Shown: positions 23,418-32,262, counted from the stretch's first letter. The stretch is DNA of 32,274 nucleotides from JBGLNJ01 sp964353405 (GCA_964353405.1 CAYGWJ010000130.1:1-32274), one strand, 5' to 3'. Made by a program: numbers and translations. Notes: a model not told the origin generated them from the letters alone.

Positions 23418-24587
23418 GTGAAACACCTGCGCGTATCTCTGTTGGCAGCCTGGTCGGGGTTGGCGATGTTGCTCCTTGTCGTGGCGCTCGCCGGGGCGCA
23501 CACTCTGCCCATACGCGCCGACGAGACAGCCTTATCGCTCGATTGCTCGTTTCGCGCCATCAACGTCACGGCGGACGTGGGATCATCGCCGGGCGTCTTC
23601 GATATGCAGCCCGGCGAAATCGGCAGCCGTGTAGTCTATTTTGCCAGCTCTGCTTCGACGGGCGTGATCACGGTCTCGACTCTCGTCAGTGTGACCGATT
23701 CGCCATGCTACCTGTGGAGCAGCCCGGCCTTTAGCGTCACCACGCAGGGCGAGTTCACGCCGACCACCTCCATTCCTTCGGTGAGCATTCCATACCCGCT
23801 CAGCAGCGGGCATGGCTCTACGGCGACGGTGGCGCTGACTCTGTCCGCCTACTACACCGGCTCGACCCTGTCGCCGAATCAGGTCGTGACGCTCACCTTT
23901 GTTCGAGACTGGCCGTCCATGATCTATCTGCCTTCGGTGCGCCGAGATCCCCAGGTCGTCAACGGAGATTTTGAGAATGGCTGGGACGGCTGGACCCACG
24001 GCCAGGGGGCGTTCCGCGGGCATGGCAGCGGCTTGCCGTCAAGTATTGTTTTGTTTGAGGGCAGTCACCGCGCACTCTTGGGCAGTCCGGCCCTGGACGA
24101 CAAGAACGAGTCTCTCCCGGTAGGCTATGCAGCCATGTCTCAAACCGTGACTGTGCCCCTCGGCGCGACCGATTTGATGCTCGCCTATCGCGTGCATACG
24201 TTCGACACGGTGTATGGTACGGGCGAGAACAAGTACTTTGACACATTTGAATTTTCTGTGGGCAAAGCGCCCGATCAAATCGCCGATACCGACCGCGAGT
24301 CTGCCGGTTGCCGGACCAGCGTGCTCAATCCTCACGATGTGACGCTCACGCCTTCGGCCAGCGGGCTGGTCTTTTGCGCTGGCGGTCAGCCGGCAGATAA
24401 AGGTGGCGCAGCCTGGGATTCGGGCTGGCGCTCCGTGAAGGTGGATCTGGCCTCATTTGCCAACACTCGCGTCACGCTTTACTTTGCCAACTGGAATCGT
24501 GAGTATGATGCGCGGTGGTTCAACGATAAGGGCTATTACAACACCTACACCTACGTGGATAACGTATGGTTTACCATGCGGCCGTAG
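23418..24587 (+). CDS. Secreted jelly-roll protein of unknown function
   Basis: A protein of 389 residues from GTG 23418, five bases after GGGAGG. A signal peptide (about 1-36, hydrophobic core AMLLLVVALAG, then AHTLPIRADE) is followed by an N-terminal beta domain (about 37-165) with two Cys that may pair. MIYLPSVRR (about 170) precedes a C-terminal galactose-binding-like jelly roll: VVNGDFENGWDGWTHGQG, the usual opening of such domains, ends in YTYVDNVWFTMRP. That type commonly binds carbohydrates or mediates surface contacts. No catalytic motif is visible. It lies 77 bases after the CHAT gene and 74 before the subtilase, so it could be a cofactor or substrate of the adjacent surface protease; this is inferred only from position. 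Confidence 0.78.
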   Translation: MKHLRVSLLAAWSGLAMLLLVVALAGAHTLPIRADETALSLDCSFRAINVTADVGSSPGVFDMQPGEIGSRVVYFASSASTGVITVSTLVSVTDSPCYLWSSPAFSVTTQGEFTPTTSIPSVSIPYPLSSGHGSTATVALTLSAYYTGSTLSPNQVVTLTFVRDWPSMIYLPSVRRDPQVVNGDFENGWDGWTHGQGAFRGHGSGLPSSIVLFEGSHRALLGSPALDDKNESLPVGYAAMSQTVTVPLGATDLMLAYRVHTFDTVYGTGENKYFDTFEFSVGKAPDQIADTDRESAGCRTSVLNPHDVTLTPSASGLVFCAGGQPADKGGAAWDSGWRSVKVDLASFANTRVTLYFANWNREYDARWFNDKGYYNTYTYVDNVWFTMRP

Positions 24588-24661
24588 GAATCACACAAGT
24601 CAAAAGTCGGACGGCATGTGAATTCTCACTTGTTACGCAGCATACCCGACAGGAGAAAGTT

Positions 24662-27022
24662 GTGAATCTCGAAAATCCGCGAACTCGACGTACTCTCACA
24701 GTGATCATCATCGTGAGTGCGGTTGTGCTGGTGGCGGCGGGAGGCGCGTTGTGGTACCTGACGCGGTCGCCTGCGCCGCGTCCCGCCACGCCGACGCCCA
24801 TCGCAGGTGGCTCGCCTCCGCCGCTGATTCTCACGCCTCCGGCTTCGCTGGAGGAATTGGCCGAGCGTTATCCGCAGATTGCGTCGCTGCTGCGCGACCC
24901 GTCGCTGGCTTCGGCTTACAAGGAATTCATGCTGGCTTATCAGCAGGGCGGGCTCCCGGCCGCAGAGTCGCTGGCGCGCGAGCGCGGCATCCTCGGCAGG
25001 AACCGCGAAGTCCGCATCACACTTGTGCTCGACAGCCCCGATAGTTTCCCTTCGGTCAAGGCCGAGCTGGACAAGTTTGGCATCCTCATCGAAGCGGCCT
25101 ACAAGGATCAGGTGGATATTGCTGTGCCGATGCAGGTCATCGAGCAGTTTGCCCAAACGGATGACCCCGGCCAGCTGTTCACGCAGCTCACGGGCATACA
25201 GCACGTCGTCAAGCTGAGATTGCCGCTGCCCAATCGAACGGATGCGACTGCCCTGCCCAGTGAGGCCGTGACGCAGACCGGCGCGCTCGCCTGGCATCAA
25301 GCCGGAATCACCGGCAAGGGCGTCAAGGTCGGCGTACTCGATCTGGGCTTTGACGGCTACCAGAACTTGCTCGGCAAGACCTTGCCCGATCAGGTCACGG
25401 TCAAGTCGTTTGTGTCCGGGCAAGACGTGGACCAGGCTGATGAGGTCCACGGCGCGGCGTGCGCCGAGATCATCCACGCGATGGCGCCCGACGCAGAACT
25501 CTACTTGGCGTATTATAACGGCAGCCTCACCGGCCTGGGCCTTGCGGCGAATTGGCTGGCGGAGCAGGGCGTGCAGATTATTTCCCACTCGGCCAGCGGC
25601 TTGCTCGGGCCCATGGATGGCAGCGGCCCGCAGGCGCAGTTGGTGGACGAGATGACCGCCAGGGGCATCCTGTGGGTGAACGCCAGCGGCAACTCGGCCA
25701 CCGAGCACTATCGCTTCACCTTCAATGACAAGAACGGCGATGGCAAGCACGTCTTTCCTGACGGCAAAACGACGCTGTTGTTTAACCCGCCTCCGGAAGA
25801 CGCGCGCATTGTTCTGAACTGGAATGACTGGGGCGGCGACGCCACAGAAGACTATGACGTGCTCCTCTACGAAGACACCGGCAAGTTGGTGGCTGTGTCC
25901 GATGACGCGCAGACAGGTCAGCCCAAGGATATCCCGGTCGAGGCGATCCGGATGAGCAAGCCGGCGCGGAAATCATACTATATCGTTATCGTGGCCAACA
26001 AGATCACCCGACCGGCAATCTTTGACCTGTACGCGCACAACGGGCGACTCGGCTACACTTCTGCCGATCACAGCCTGGGCACGCCCGCCGACGCGCGCGG
26101 CTCGCTCACGGTGGGCGCGATCGCCTGGCGTGATAACCGCCTGGAGCCGTTCAGCTCGCAAGGTCCGACGAACGACAATCGCCTCAAGCCCGACCTCGTC
26201 GCGCCAGATCGAGTGACGACGCTGTCTTACAAGCGCGAGATGTTCCCCGGCACGTCGGCTTCGGCGCCACACGTGGCGGGCGCGGCGGCGTTGGTCTTGA
26301 GCCGCAACCCCAAGCTCGAGCCGGCCGACGTGGCAGGGTTTCTCGCGTCAAACGCGGTGGACATGGGGCCGAGCGGCCCCGACCCGGCTTTTGGTTATGG
26401 CCGTCTTCAACTGCCGCCGCCTGCTCAGGCGCAGCCGCAGCCCGGCCCGACCCAGCCGCCGGTCATCGTCACGTCACGGCCTGTCGTCGAGCCGCCGTCA
26501 CAGCCACCCGAGACTCCCGCGAATGCCAGCTCGGCGGTCGTGGTGCTGGCTTGCCTAGGTTTGCTCATGTGTGGCGGGGCAGTTGGCTGTCTGGGCGGGT
26601 TGGCGCTGTTACTTGTCTGGTCACGGCCCAAGCCTCGACCAGCGCCGATGGTCGCTCCACCGCAGCGGCCGCCTGTGCCGCCGTTGCCGGTACAACCTCA
26701 ATGGCCACAGACCGTGCCAGCGCCCAAGCTTTCTGCGCTGGCGCTCGTCGGCGCAACAGGCCAGCGCATCGTCTTGAGGTCTGGCACAAGCCATGTCGGT
26801 CGCTCGCCCGAAAATGAAATCCACCTGGATGACGTGCAGATTTCACGCCGCCACGCCGAGCTGGTGTGGGATGGCGCGCAGTGTGCCGTCACCGACCTGG
26901 GCAGCAGCAACGGGACGTTCGTCAATGAGCGGCGGCTGGCGCCGAATGTGCCCGAGGCCCTGCGCCCCGGCGACCGTGTATCGTTCGGCACGGCGAGTGT
27001 GTGGGTGATAACAAATCAATAA
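24662..27022 (+). CDS. Membrane-spanning subtilisin-like serine protease with cytoplasmic FHA domain
   Basis: A protein of 786 residues from GTG 24662, which has AGGAG six bases upstream. Order: short basic N-terminus; transmembrane helix 1 (about 13-36); Pro-rich spacer and a propeptide-like region (about 55-200); a peptidase S8 domain with Asp 227 (GVLDLGFDG), His 263 (EVHGAACAE), oxyanion Asn 344 (ASGNS) and Ser 532 (GTSASAPHVAGAAAL). Between the Asn and Ser is a beta-sandwich insert of about 130 residues (NWNDWGGDATEDYDVLLYE). Helix 2 is at about 625-653, and a FHA domain is at about 695-784 (HVGRSPENE, ISRRHAEL, SSNGTFVN). Predicted topology: protease outside, FHA inside. Binding of a phosphoprotein inside could recruit or switch an envelope protease. 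The catalytic triad appears complete. Confidence 0.92.
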   Translation: MNLENPRTRRTLTVIIIVSAVVLVAAGGALWYLTRSPAPRPATPTPIAGGSPPPLILTPPASLEELAERYPQIASLLRDPSLASAYKEFMLAYQQGGLPAAESLARERGILGRNREVRITLVLDSPDSFPSVKAELDKFGILIEAAYKDQVDIAVPMQVIEQFAQTDDPGQLFTQLTGIQHVVKLRLPLPNRTDATALPSEAVTQTGALAWHQAGITGKGVKVGVLDLGFDGYQNLLGKTLPDQVTVKSFVSGQDVDQADEVHGAACAEIIHAMAPDAELYLAYYNGSLTGLGLAANWLAEQGVQIISHSASGLLGPMDGSGPQAQLVDEMTARGILWVNASGNSATEHYRFTFNDKNGDGKHVFPDGKTTLLFNPPPEDARIVLNWNDWGGDATEDYDVLLYEDTGKLVAVSDDAQTGQPKDIPVEAIRMSKPARKSYYIVIVANKITRPAIFDLYAHNGRLGYTSADHSLGTPADARGSLTVGAIAWRDNRLEPFSSQGPTNDNRLKPDLVAPDRVTTLSYKREMFPGTSASAPHVAGAAALVLSRNPKLEPADVAGFLASNAVDMGPSGPDPAFGYGRLQLPPPAQAQPQPGPTQPPVIVTSRPVVEPPSQPPETPANASSAVVVLACLGLLMCGGAVGCLGGLALLLVWSRPKPRPAPMVAPPQRPPVPPLPVQPQWPQTVPAPKLSALALVGATGQRIVLRSGTSHVGRSPENEIHLDDVQISRRHAELVWDGAQCAVTDLGSSNGTFVNERRLAPNVPEALRPGDRVSFGTASVWVITNQ

Positions 27023-27041
27023 CTTGGGAAGGACGCTTGTT

Positions 27042-28535
27042 GTGACCGGACGCCGATGGGTAATCATTGTCGCACTGATCGCGCTGGATTGCGTGGTCCT
27101 GGCGGCGCTGGCAAGGGTAGCAACGACCTACTGGTCAAGCGATCGCCCCGTTACGCAATTCGTATCCGATCTGCCTGGAGATAAAGAACTGCCAGTCTCC
27201 ACACCCCTGGCGCCGACGAGCGCGGTGACGCCCCCCGCGCTCCGCGCGACGAGCACAGAGACACCCACGCCGACTGCGCAGACACCCGAGTCAACGGCGG
27301 TCGCGAGCTCGACCCAGTCATCTTTATCACCGACGGTCACCTCCACACCATCACGTACCACAACCCTATCGCTCACTCCGATACCGTCGCGTGCCGCAAT
27401 GCCACCGGCCGCTCCGGCGCTCAGACCCACAGCGATGCCAGGCCCGGTCACTTTGGTCAATACGCTCATCAATCCATTTGCTAATGAGGCGTACCGCCGC
27501 CGAGGTGAACGTGCTCGCCTTGATCCAGAATACGCGCGCCGTGTAGATCAAAAACTGAACCAGGGCAGAATCAACTTTTTGCTTTTTGGATATGGGGAAA
27601 CGCACGAGCCGCCCGCCGCCGTGGATGTCATCATCGGGTCGCTAACGATTCTCTCGTATGATCTGCGCACAGGACGGGCGGACATGGCGTCACTGACGCA
27701 TGATACACGCGCGCCAGAAATTGAACGCTTCCTCGCTCAGCGTGGCCGGCCATCCTTGCCAATGAAGATTGACCAGGCGTTCGGTGTGGGCGGATTCGAT
27801 CTGATGCGCAGGACGGTCGAGGATGCCACCGGGCTGTCCATTGACTTTCAAATCGCTTTCAAGGATTCACTGCTGCTCGACCTGGTAGACGGCGTCTTTA
27901 GTGGCATCGAAATTGACAACCCGGCCGATTTCAAGGTACAGCCCTTTTACCTGGATGGCAAGCTGTTCGACGAGGGACGCTTTGGCAAAGGGAGACAGCA
28001 GCTCAATGGCACGCAGACCCTTCAGTATATCAAAGCCTTGACCGCTCGCCATGACCCATCGCTCGAACGGAATGTGCGCAAGGTGATTGTCTTTCGTGCT
28101 CTCCTGGACGGCGCGAACCAAAGGTGCCATGACCGCGACTTTTGGCTCCAAATCTCTAGTTTTCTAGTTGGACAATCCAGTTCTAAAACGATTCAGTACG
28201 ATTTCGACCCGCTGGGGTTGCTGGTGCGTAATCTTGGCGACGTGATGTCCAGCGCTGGAGAATTCGCAAAAGGTGAGGGCTGCGACCTCGGCGCATCGAG
28301 GATCGGGAAAACACTCTATATCGTAGATCCGACGGTCGGCGATGGGGGTGTGCAGTGGGTTTCGATGGAAGTGCTGACCAATCCGATCGCAAAAAGAGAC
28401 CTGGCGTCCGGCGTCTATCCGGAAGTGGGAGTGGGGATGGAACTTCCGATGAACAGCAACCCGTACGGCGACCTGATCACCGGGTACTGGCAATCGGTGC
28501 GGCGGCTTGTGAAACAAAAACTCACTCCCGAATGA
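27042..28535 (+). CDS. Divergent LytR-CpsA-Psr (LCP) family membrane protein
   Basis: A protein of 497 residues from GTG 27042, eight bases after GGGAAGGA. A transmembrane helix (about 5-27) and a Thr/Pro stalk (about 45-140) lead to an extracytoplasmic LCP domain (about 170-370). The family landmarks are recognisable but altered: INFLLFGYGE where LLLGxD is usual, ASLTHDTRAPEI for the S-x-PRDTR segment, KIDQAFGVGGF for KINxAY, NGTQTLQYIKA for LNGxxALxYxR, and RHDPSLERNVRKVIVF for the terminal Arg-rich helix. LCP enzymes transfer undecaprenyl-phosphate-linked glycopolymers to peptidoglycan or glycans. The change of the usual metal or phosphate residues leaves activity in doubt. It starts 19 bases after the subtilase stop, likely the same transcript, and is the last gene of the signalling run. 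Confidence 0.78.
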   Translation: MTGRRWVIIVALIALDCVVLAALARVATTYWSSDRPVTQFVSDLPGDKELPVSTPLAPTSAVTPPALRATSTETPTPTAQTPESTAVASSTQSSLSPTVTSTPSRTTTLSLTPIPSRAAMPPAAPALRPTAMPGPVTLVNTLINPFANEAYRRRGERARLDPEYARRVDQKLNQGRINFLLFGYGETHEPPAAVDVIIGSLTILSYDLRTGRADMASLTHDTRAPEIERFLAQRGRPSLPMKIDQAFGVGGFDLMRRTVEDATGLSIDFQIAFKDSLLLDLVDGVFSGIEIDNPADFKVQPFYLDGKLFDEGRFGKGRQQLNGTQTLQYIKALTARHDPSLERNVRKVIVFRALLDGANQRCHDRDFWLQISSFLVGQSSSKTIQYDFDPLGLLVRNLGDVMSSAGEFAKGEGCDLGASRIGKTLYIVDPTVGDGGVQWVSMEVLTNPIAKRDLASGVYPEVGVGMELPMNSNPYGDLITGYWQSVRRLVKQKLTPE

Positions 28536-28570
28536 CATTGGCGCGGGGATGACCTGCACTTTTTTGCTTA

Positions 28571-28599
28571 TTGACAAACTGCCGTTTTGGGAGTATCAC
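28571..28599 (+). promoter_or_regulatory. Sigma-70-type promoter before the cytidylate-kinase-like gene
   Basis: -35 TTGACA (28571-28576), a 17-base spacer, -10 TATCAC (28594-28599). The start codon at 28644 follows after about 38 bases of leader. This is the best promoter match seen in the window and marks a separate transcription unit after the signalling run. Confidence 0.7.
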
Positions 28600-28643
28600 A
28601 ATAGCAGAGACCGGTTCGAGATCCTATGGAAAGGGGGACAACC

Positions 28644-29372
28644 ATGGCAGTCATTACTTTCTCCAGACAAGTGGGTAGCCGGGGCAGTTACATTGCCGCT
28701 CAGGTCGCCGCGGTGTTGGGCTGGCGGTACTATGACCGCGAGATACTGCACCAGGCCGCGGCCGCGATCGGGCTGACCAACGAAGCGGAGGTGGGGCGGC
28801 TATCCGGATTGGAAGAAAAACGCGGCGTGGTGCGTAGCCTCTTGGACGTCCTGGGCGTCCAACCCGCTATCCCGACGATGCCCAGTGCGTCCATGCGTGA
28901 ACTGGCAGCAGCCAAAGACGGGATAGAACACTTTATGAAACAGGAAGGCTTATCACCGGCCGAGGCTCGCCAGCGCGCATTAGGCAGCCGCTACGCTTTG
29001 CCGATAGGCGAAGTGAGCTACCGCGACCTGTTGACGCAAGTCATCACCGAGCTGGCCCAGACTGGGAACGCTGTCATCATGGGCCGGGGCGGTCACGTAA
29101 TCCTGGGCTCGTTCCCTGGGACGCTGCGTATCCAGATCGTCGCGCCTTATCTGACGCGAGTGGAATGCTTGATGGAACGCGAGGTGTTGGACCGCGCCTC
29201 GGCCAAGCAGCGTGTGGCACACGCAGACGAGATGCGAGCCGGTTTCATGCGACGATACTTTAGCGTGGACTGGCTTGACCCGACCCTGTACGATTGCGTG
29301 TTCAACAACTCGGGCCACGTGAGCGAGCAGTTCATGATAGACTCCATTGTGGCGATGGCCCGCCGCCTGTAG
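28644..29372 (+). CDS. Cytidylate-kinase-like family protein
   Basis: A protein of 242 residues from ATG 28644, preceded by AAGGGGG; an upstream in-frame ATG at 28626 overlaps that site. It opens AVITFSRQVGSRGSYIAAQVAAVLGWRYYDREIL, the nucleotide-binding start of the cytidylate-kinase-like family (normally ITISRexGSGGxxIA), followed by RGGHVILG and RVECLMERE. The P-loop is GSRGS in place of GSGG plus Lys/Arg, so the ATP-binding loop is unusual and the substrate is uncertain. It should be cytosolic. It is followed 81 bases later by a universal stress protein and shares its terminator, so the two may form a small operon driven by the promoter at 28571. Confidence 0.83.
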   Translation: MAVITFSRQVGSRGSYIAAQVAAVLGWRYYDREILHQAAAAIGLTNEAEVGRLSGLEEKRGVVRSLLDVLGVQPAIPTMPSASMRELAAAKDGIEHFMKQEGLSPAEARQRALGSRYALPIGEVSYRDLLTQVITELAQTGNAVIMGRGGHVILGSFPGTLRIQIVAPYLTRVECLMEREVLDRASAKQRVAHADEMRAGFMRRYFSVDWLDPTLYDCVFNNSGHVSEQFMIDSIVAMARRL

Positions 29373-29453
29373 GCTCATAGCCAAGTTCACGCGCCTTGCT
29401 TCAGCACAAGGCCGAGGCGCAGATCGGATGCGCACGCTCAAAAGGAGGCAGCC

Positions 29454-29879
29454 ATGTTCAAGAACATTCTCGTGCCGGTGGACGGTTCCGATCACGCACT
29501 TCATGCGCTGGATGTCGCTTGCGACCTGGCGCAAAAATACGGCGCGACTTTGCGCCTGGTTCATGCTTATCCTCCCATCTTTACCGAAGGGATGATGGGC
29601 AGCGACGACATCGAGGCCATCATCGCGACTCGTGCCAAGGCAGGTGACGCGATCCTGCAGCGCGCAGTAGAATATATCGAGGCCCGCGTAACAGATGTCA
29701 CGACCGAGTTGCGCGAGGCCCCCGATGCTGAAGCCATCCTCGAAGAAGCCGAGGTCCATCACTGCGGCCTGATCGTGATGGGCACACGCGGTCTGGGACG
29801 ACTGGCCGGGCTGCTCCTGGGCAGTGTCAGTCAAAAGGTCGTGCAGCACGCCCAGTGCCCGGTACTGCTGGTACGCTAA
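29454..29879 (+). CDS. Universal stress protein, UspA family
   Basis: A protein of 141 residues, the usual length of a single-domain Usp. It starts MFKNILVPVDGSDHALHALDVACDLA and ends GLIVMGTRGLGRLAGLLLGSVSQKVVQHAQCPVLLVR. The second stretch is the ATP-binding G-x2-G-x9-G-(S/T) signature, so this is the nucleotide-binding subclass. It should act as a cytosolic dimer in stress response; the client is unknown. The ATG follows AAAAGGAGG with good spacing. A strong intrinsic terminator lies 28 bases after the stop. No oddity seen. Confidence 0.95.
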   Translation: MFKNILVPVDGSDHALHALDVACDLAQKYGATLRLVHAYPPIFTEGMMGSDDIEAIIATRAKAGDAILQRAVEYIEARVTDVTTELREAPDAEAILEEAEVHHCGLIVMGTRGLGRLAGLLLGSVSQKVVQHAQCPVLLVR

Positions 29880-29906
29880 GTCTCGGGGATTCACGCAGAA
29901 CTGACG

Positions 29907-29933
29907 GCGCAGGCTATTCGCCTGCGCTTTTTT
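29907..29933 (+). terminator. Rho-independent terminator after the universal stress protein gene
   Basis: A perfect 8-bp stem GCGCAGGC / GCCTGCGC with loop TATTC, followed directly by TTTTTT. It is the only textbook intrinsic terminator I see in the window. The 150 bases from here to the hsdM start hold no other gene. Confidence 0.9.
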
Positions 29934-30085
29934 GTTTGCGGCGGCTTTTTTGCATCCACGCCGGCAGCTCCTCGCGGCTACCCGGTTTGACCAATCGCCC
30001 GTTTGCGCTATACTTTTTGCATTCACCGGAACGCACGGGCCGCACAGGCCGTCATCATTTTCTATCAATCTTGTCGAGCGCTTTC

Positions 30086-30514
30086 ATGAAGAATTTCAGC
30101 GAAACCGCCAATTTCCTCTGGACAATTGCCGAGCTTTTGCGCGACACGTTCAAGCGCAGCAAATACCAGGACGTGATTCTGCCGTTCACCGTCCTGCGGC
30201 GGATTGACTGCGTGCTGGAACCCACCAAAGACAAGGTGCTGGCGACTCATGCCAAACTCAAGGCCAAGGGCCTGGCGAACCTCGCGCCGCAATTGTGCAA
30301 GGCGTCCGGTTATGCGTTCTACAACACATCGCCTTTTACGTTCGAGCGACTGCTGGCCGACGCGCCCAATCTGGCGGCCAACCTGCGCGCCTACATCGCG
30401 GGATTCAGCGACAACATGCAAAGTGCTGGAAAAGTTCGAGTTTCCCAACACCATCGCCAAGCTCGACGAGGCGGGTTTGCTCTTTCTGGTGATGGAGCGA
30501 TGCAAGTCCATTGA
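30086..30514 (+). pseudogene. hsdM: N-terminal fragment of type I methyltransferase HsdM, before a frameshift
   Basis: From ATG 30086 the frame reads MKNFSETANFLWTIAELLRDTF, then KYQDVILPFTVLRRIDCVLEPT, the HsdM N-terminal helical domain. It stays true to the family up to FSDNMQ at 30421. After that the frame becomes meaningless (SAGKVRVSQHHRQ) and stops at 30514. The family continuation (VLEKFEFPNTIAKLDE) is found in the next frame from 30423. In the family one residue separates the equivalent of Gln and Val, so two bases appear lost, perhaps from an A-run (now CAAAG); a one-base insertion is the alternative. No good ribosome-binding site is seen before the ATG. Confidence 0.85.
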
Positions 30515-32135
30515 CCTGCACCCCGACGTGGTCTCCAACCTTGAGATGGGCACGCTCTTTGAGGAGCTCATCCGCAAGTTCAACGAGGCACTCAACGAGA
30601 ACCCTGGCGAGCACTTTACCCCGCGCGATGTCATCCGCTTGCTGGTCAGCCTGTTGTTGACGCCCGACCTTGACCGGCTGCGCCAGCCGCGCATCGTCGT
30701 CACGCTCAACGATCCCTGCTGCGGCACGGGCGGCATGGTGACGGTGGGCAAGGACCAAGTCCACGCGATCAACCCAAGCGCCGAGGTATACCTGTACGGT
30801 CAGGAAGTGAACCCCGAAACGTTCGCCGTGTGCAAGGCCGACCTGTATATGAAAAGCGCCAATGGCCGCGAAGCGGAAAACATTGCCTTTGGCAGCACAC
30901 TGTCCAACGACCAGCACGCCGAGATGCGTTTTGATTACCAGCTGGCCAATCCGCCCTATGGCAAGGAATGGAAGATGGATCAGGCCGCCGTGGAACAAGA
31001 GGCCACGCGCGGGCACAACGGGCGCTTTGGCGCGGGCCTGCCGCGCATCAGCGACGGGCAATTGTTGTTCTTGCAGCACATGCTCAACCGGATGCAGGAA
31101 CCCGCAAAAGGCGGCGGTCGAGTCGCCATCGTCATGAACGGCTCGCCGCTCTTTACGGGCGATGCCGGCAGCGGCGAGAGCGAGATCCGCCGCTGGATTC
31201 TAGAAAACGACTGGCTGGAAGCGATTGTGGCATTGCCGGAGCAACTGTTTTACAACACCGGCATTGCCACTTACATCTGGGTGCTCTCGAACCGCAAAGA
31301 GGAACGGCGCAAGGGCAAGGTGCAGCTCATCAACGCGACCGAGTTCTGGGTGCAGATGCGCAAGAGCCTGGGCGACAAGCGCCGCGAGATTTCGCCCGAC
31401 CACGCCCGGCAGATCGCCGAAACCTTTCAGGCGTTCGAGGCCGGCCCGCAGGGCAAGATTTTCGATACGACCGATTTTGGCTACCGCAAAATCACGGTCG
31501 AGCGACCGCTGCGGCTGAACTTCCAGGCCAGCCCAGAGCGCATCGCTCGATTGCGCGACGAACGCGCGTTTGCGGCTCTGGCAGAAAGCAAGAAAAAAGA
31601 GGCAAGCAGCAAGAGGCAGGAACAAGTCGCAGGGCGCAAGGCGCAAGAAGGCATACTGGCAATGCTGAGCACGCTGCCGAGCGAGTTGTTCAAGGATCGC
31701 GCCGAATTTGAGGCGGCTTTGGACAAGGCCGTCAAGGCATCTGAAATCAAGTCGGCCGCGCCGGTGCGCAAGGCAATCCTTGCGGCGCTATCGGAACGCG
31801 ATGAGACCGCCGAGATTTGCCGCGATGCCGAGGGCAATGCCGAACCCGACTCTGAACTGCGCGACACGGAGAATGTGCCGCTCAAGGAAGACGTGGCGGC
31901 GTTTTTTGAGCGTGAAGTCAAGCCGCATGTGCCTGATGCGTGGGTCAACACGGCGATACGCGATGCTCAAGATGGCGGCGTGGGCAAGGTGGGGTACGAG
32001 ATCAATTTCAACCGTTACTTTTACGAGTACAAGCCGCCGCGAGCATTGGAAGACATTGAGGCGGACATCAGGACGATTGAACAGGACATTTTGCAGATGC
32101 TGGCCGAGGTCACAGGACGCGTAACCGATGGGTAG
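30423..32135 (+). CDS. hsdM: Type I restriction-modification DNA adenine methyltransferase HsdM, main part
   Basis: About 570 residues continuing the fragment at 30086 in the next frame. The N6-adenine methyltransferase core is intact: HFTPRDVIRLL, SAM-binding NDPCCGTGGM (about 30708-30737), and catalytic NPPYG (about 30947-30961). LPRISDGQLLFLQHM, AIVMNGSPLFTG and EAIVALPEQLFYNTGIATYIWVLSN follow as in HsdM. The C-terminus is long and ends in a coiled-coil-like stretch typical of larger HsdM proteins. With HsdS it methylates an asymmetric site and with HsdR it restricts; neither partner is visible yet and hsdS would be expected downstream. As the sequence stands the gene is split, so it is either inactive, switched by slippage, or affected by a sequencing error. 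Confidence 0.88.
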   Translation: MLEKFEFPNTIAKLDEAGLLFLVMERCKSIDLHPDVVSNLEMGTLFEELIRKFNEALNENPGEHFTPRDVIRLLVSLLLTPDLDRLRQPRIVVTLNDPCCGTGGMVTVGKDQVHAINPSAEVYLYGQEVNPETFAVCKADLYMKSANGREAENIAFGSTLSNDQHAEMRFDYQLANPPYGKEWKMDQAAVEQEATRGHNGRFGAGLPRISDGQLLFLQHMLNRMQEPAKGGGRVAIVMNGSPLFTGDAGSGESEIRRWILENDWLEAIVALPEQLFYNTGIATYIWVLSNRKEERRKGKVQLINATEFWVQMRKSLGDKRREISPDHARQIAETFQAFEAGPQGKIFDTTDFGYRKITVERPLRLNFQASPERIARLRDERAFAALAESKKKEASSKRQEQVAGRKAQEGILAMLSTLPSELFKDRAEFEAALDKAVKASEIKSAAPVRKAILAALSERDETAEICRDAEGNAEPDSELRDTENVPLKEDVAAFFEREVKPHVPDAWVNTAIRDAQDGGVGKVGYEINFNRYFYEYKPPRALEDIEADIRTIEQDILQMLAEVTGRVTDG

Positions 32136-32262
32136 TATCAGACTCCAAGCAAAACTAACATTTGAGGCACAGGTGTGACAAAATCTCGGCGGTCTTTCGA
32201 TCCTTAATTGCCAAATCGGGTATCATTGGGTTGACAACATTCTAACGACGAGAGTCAACTCA

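Noticed and set aside
24626..25750. A 374-codon minus-strand frame opposite the subtilase
   Set aside because: Antisense shadow of a gene with a complete catalytic site; no motif and no ribosome-binding site.
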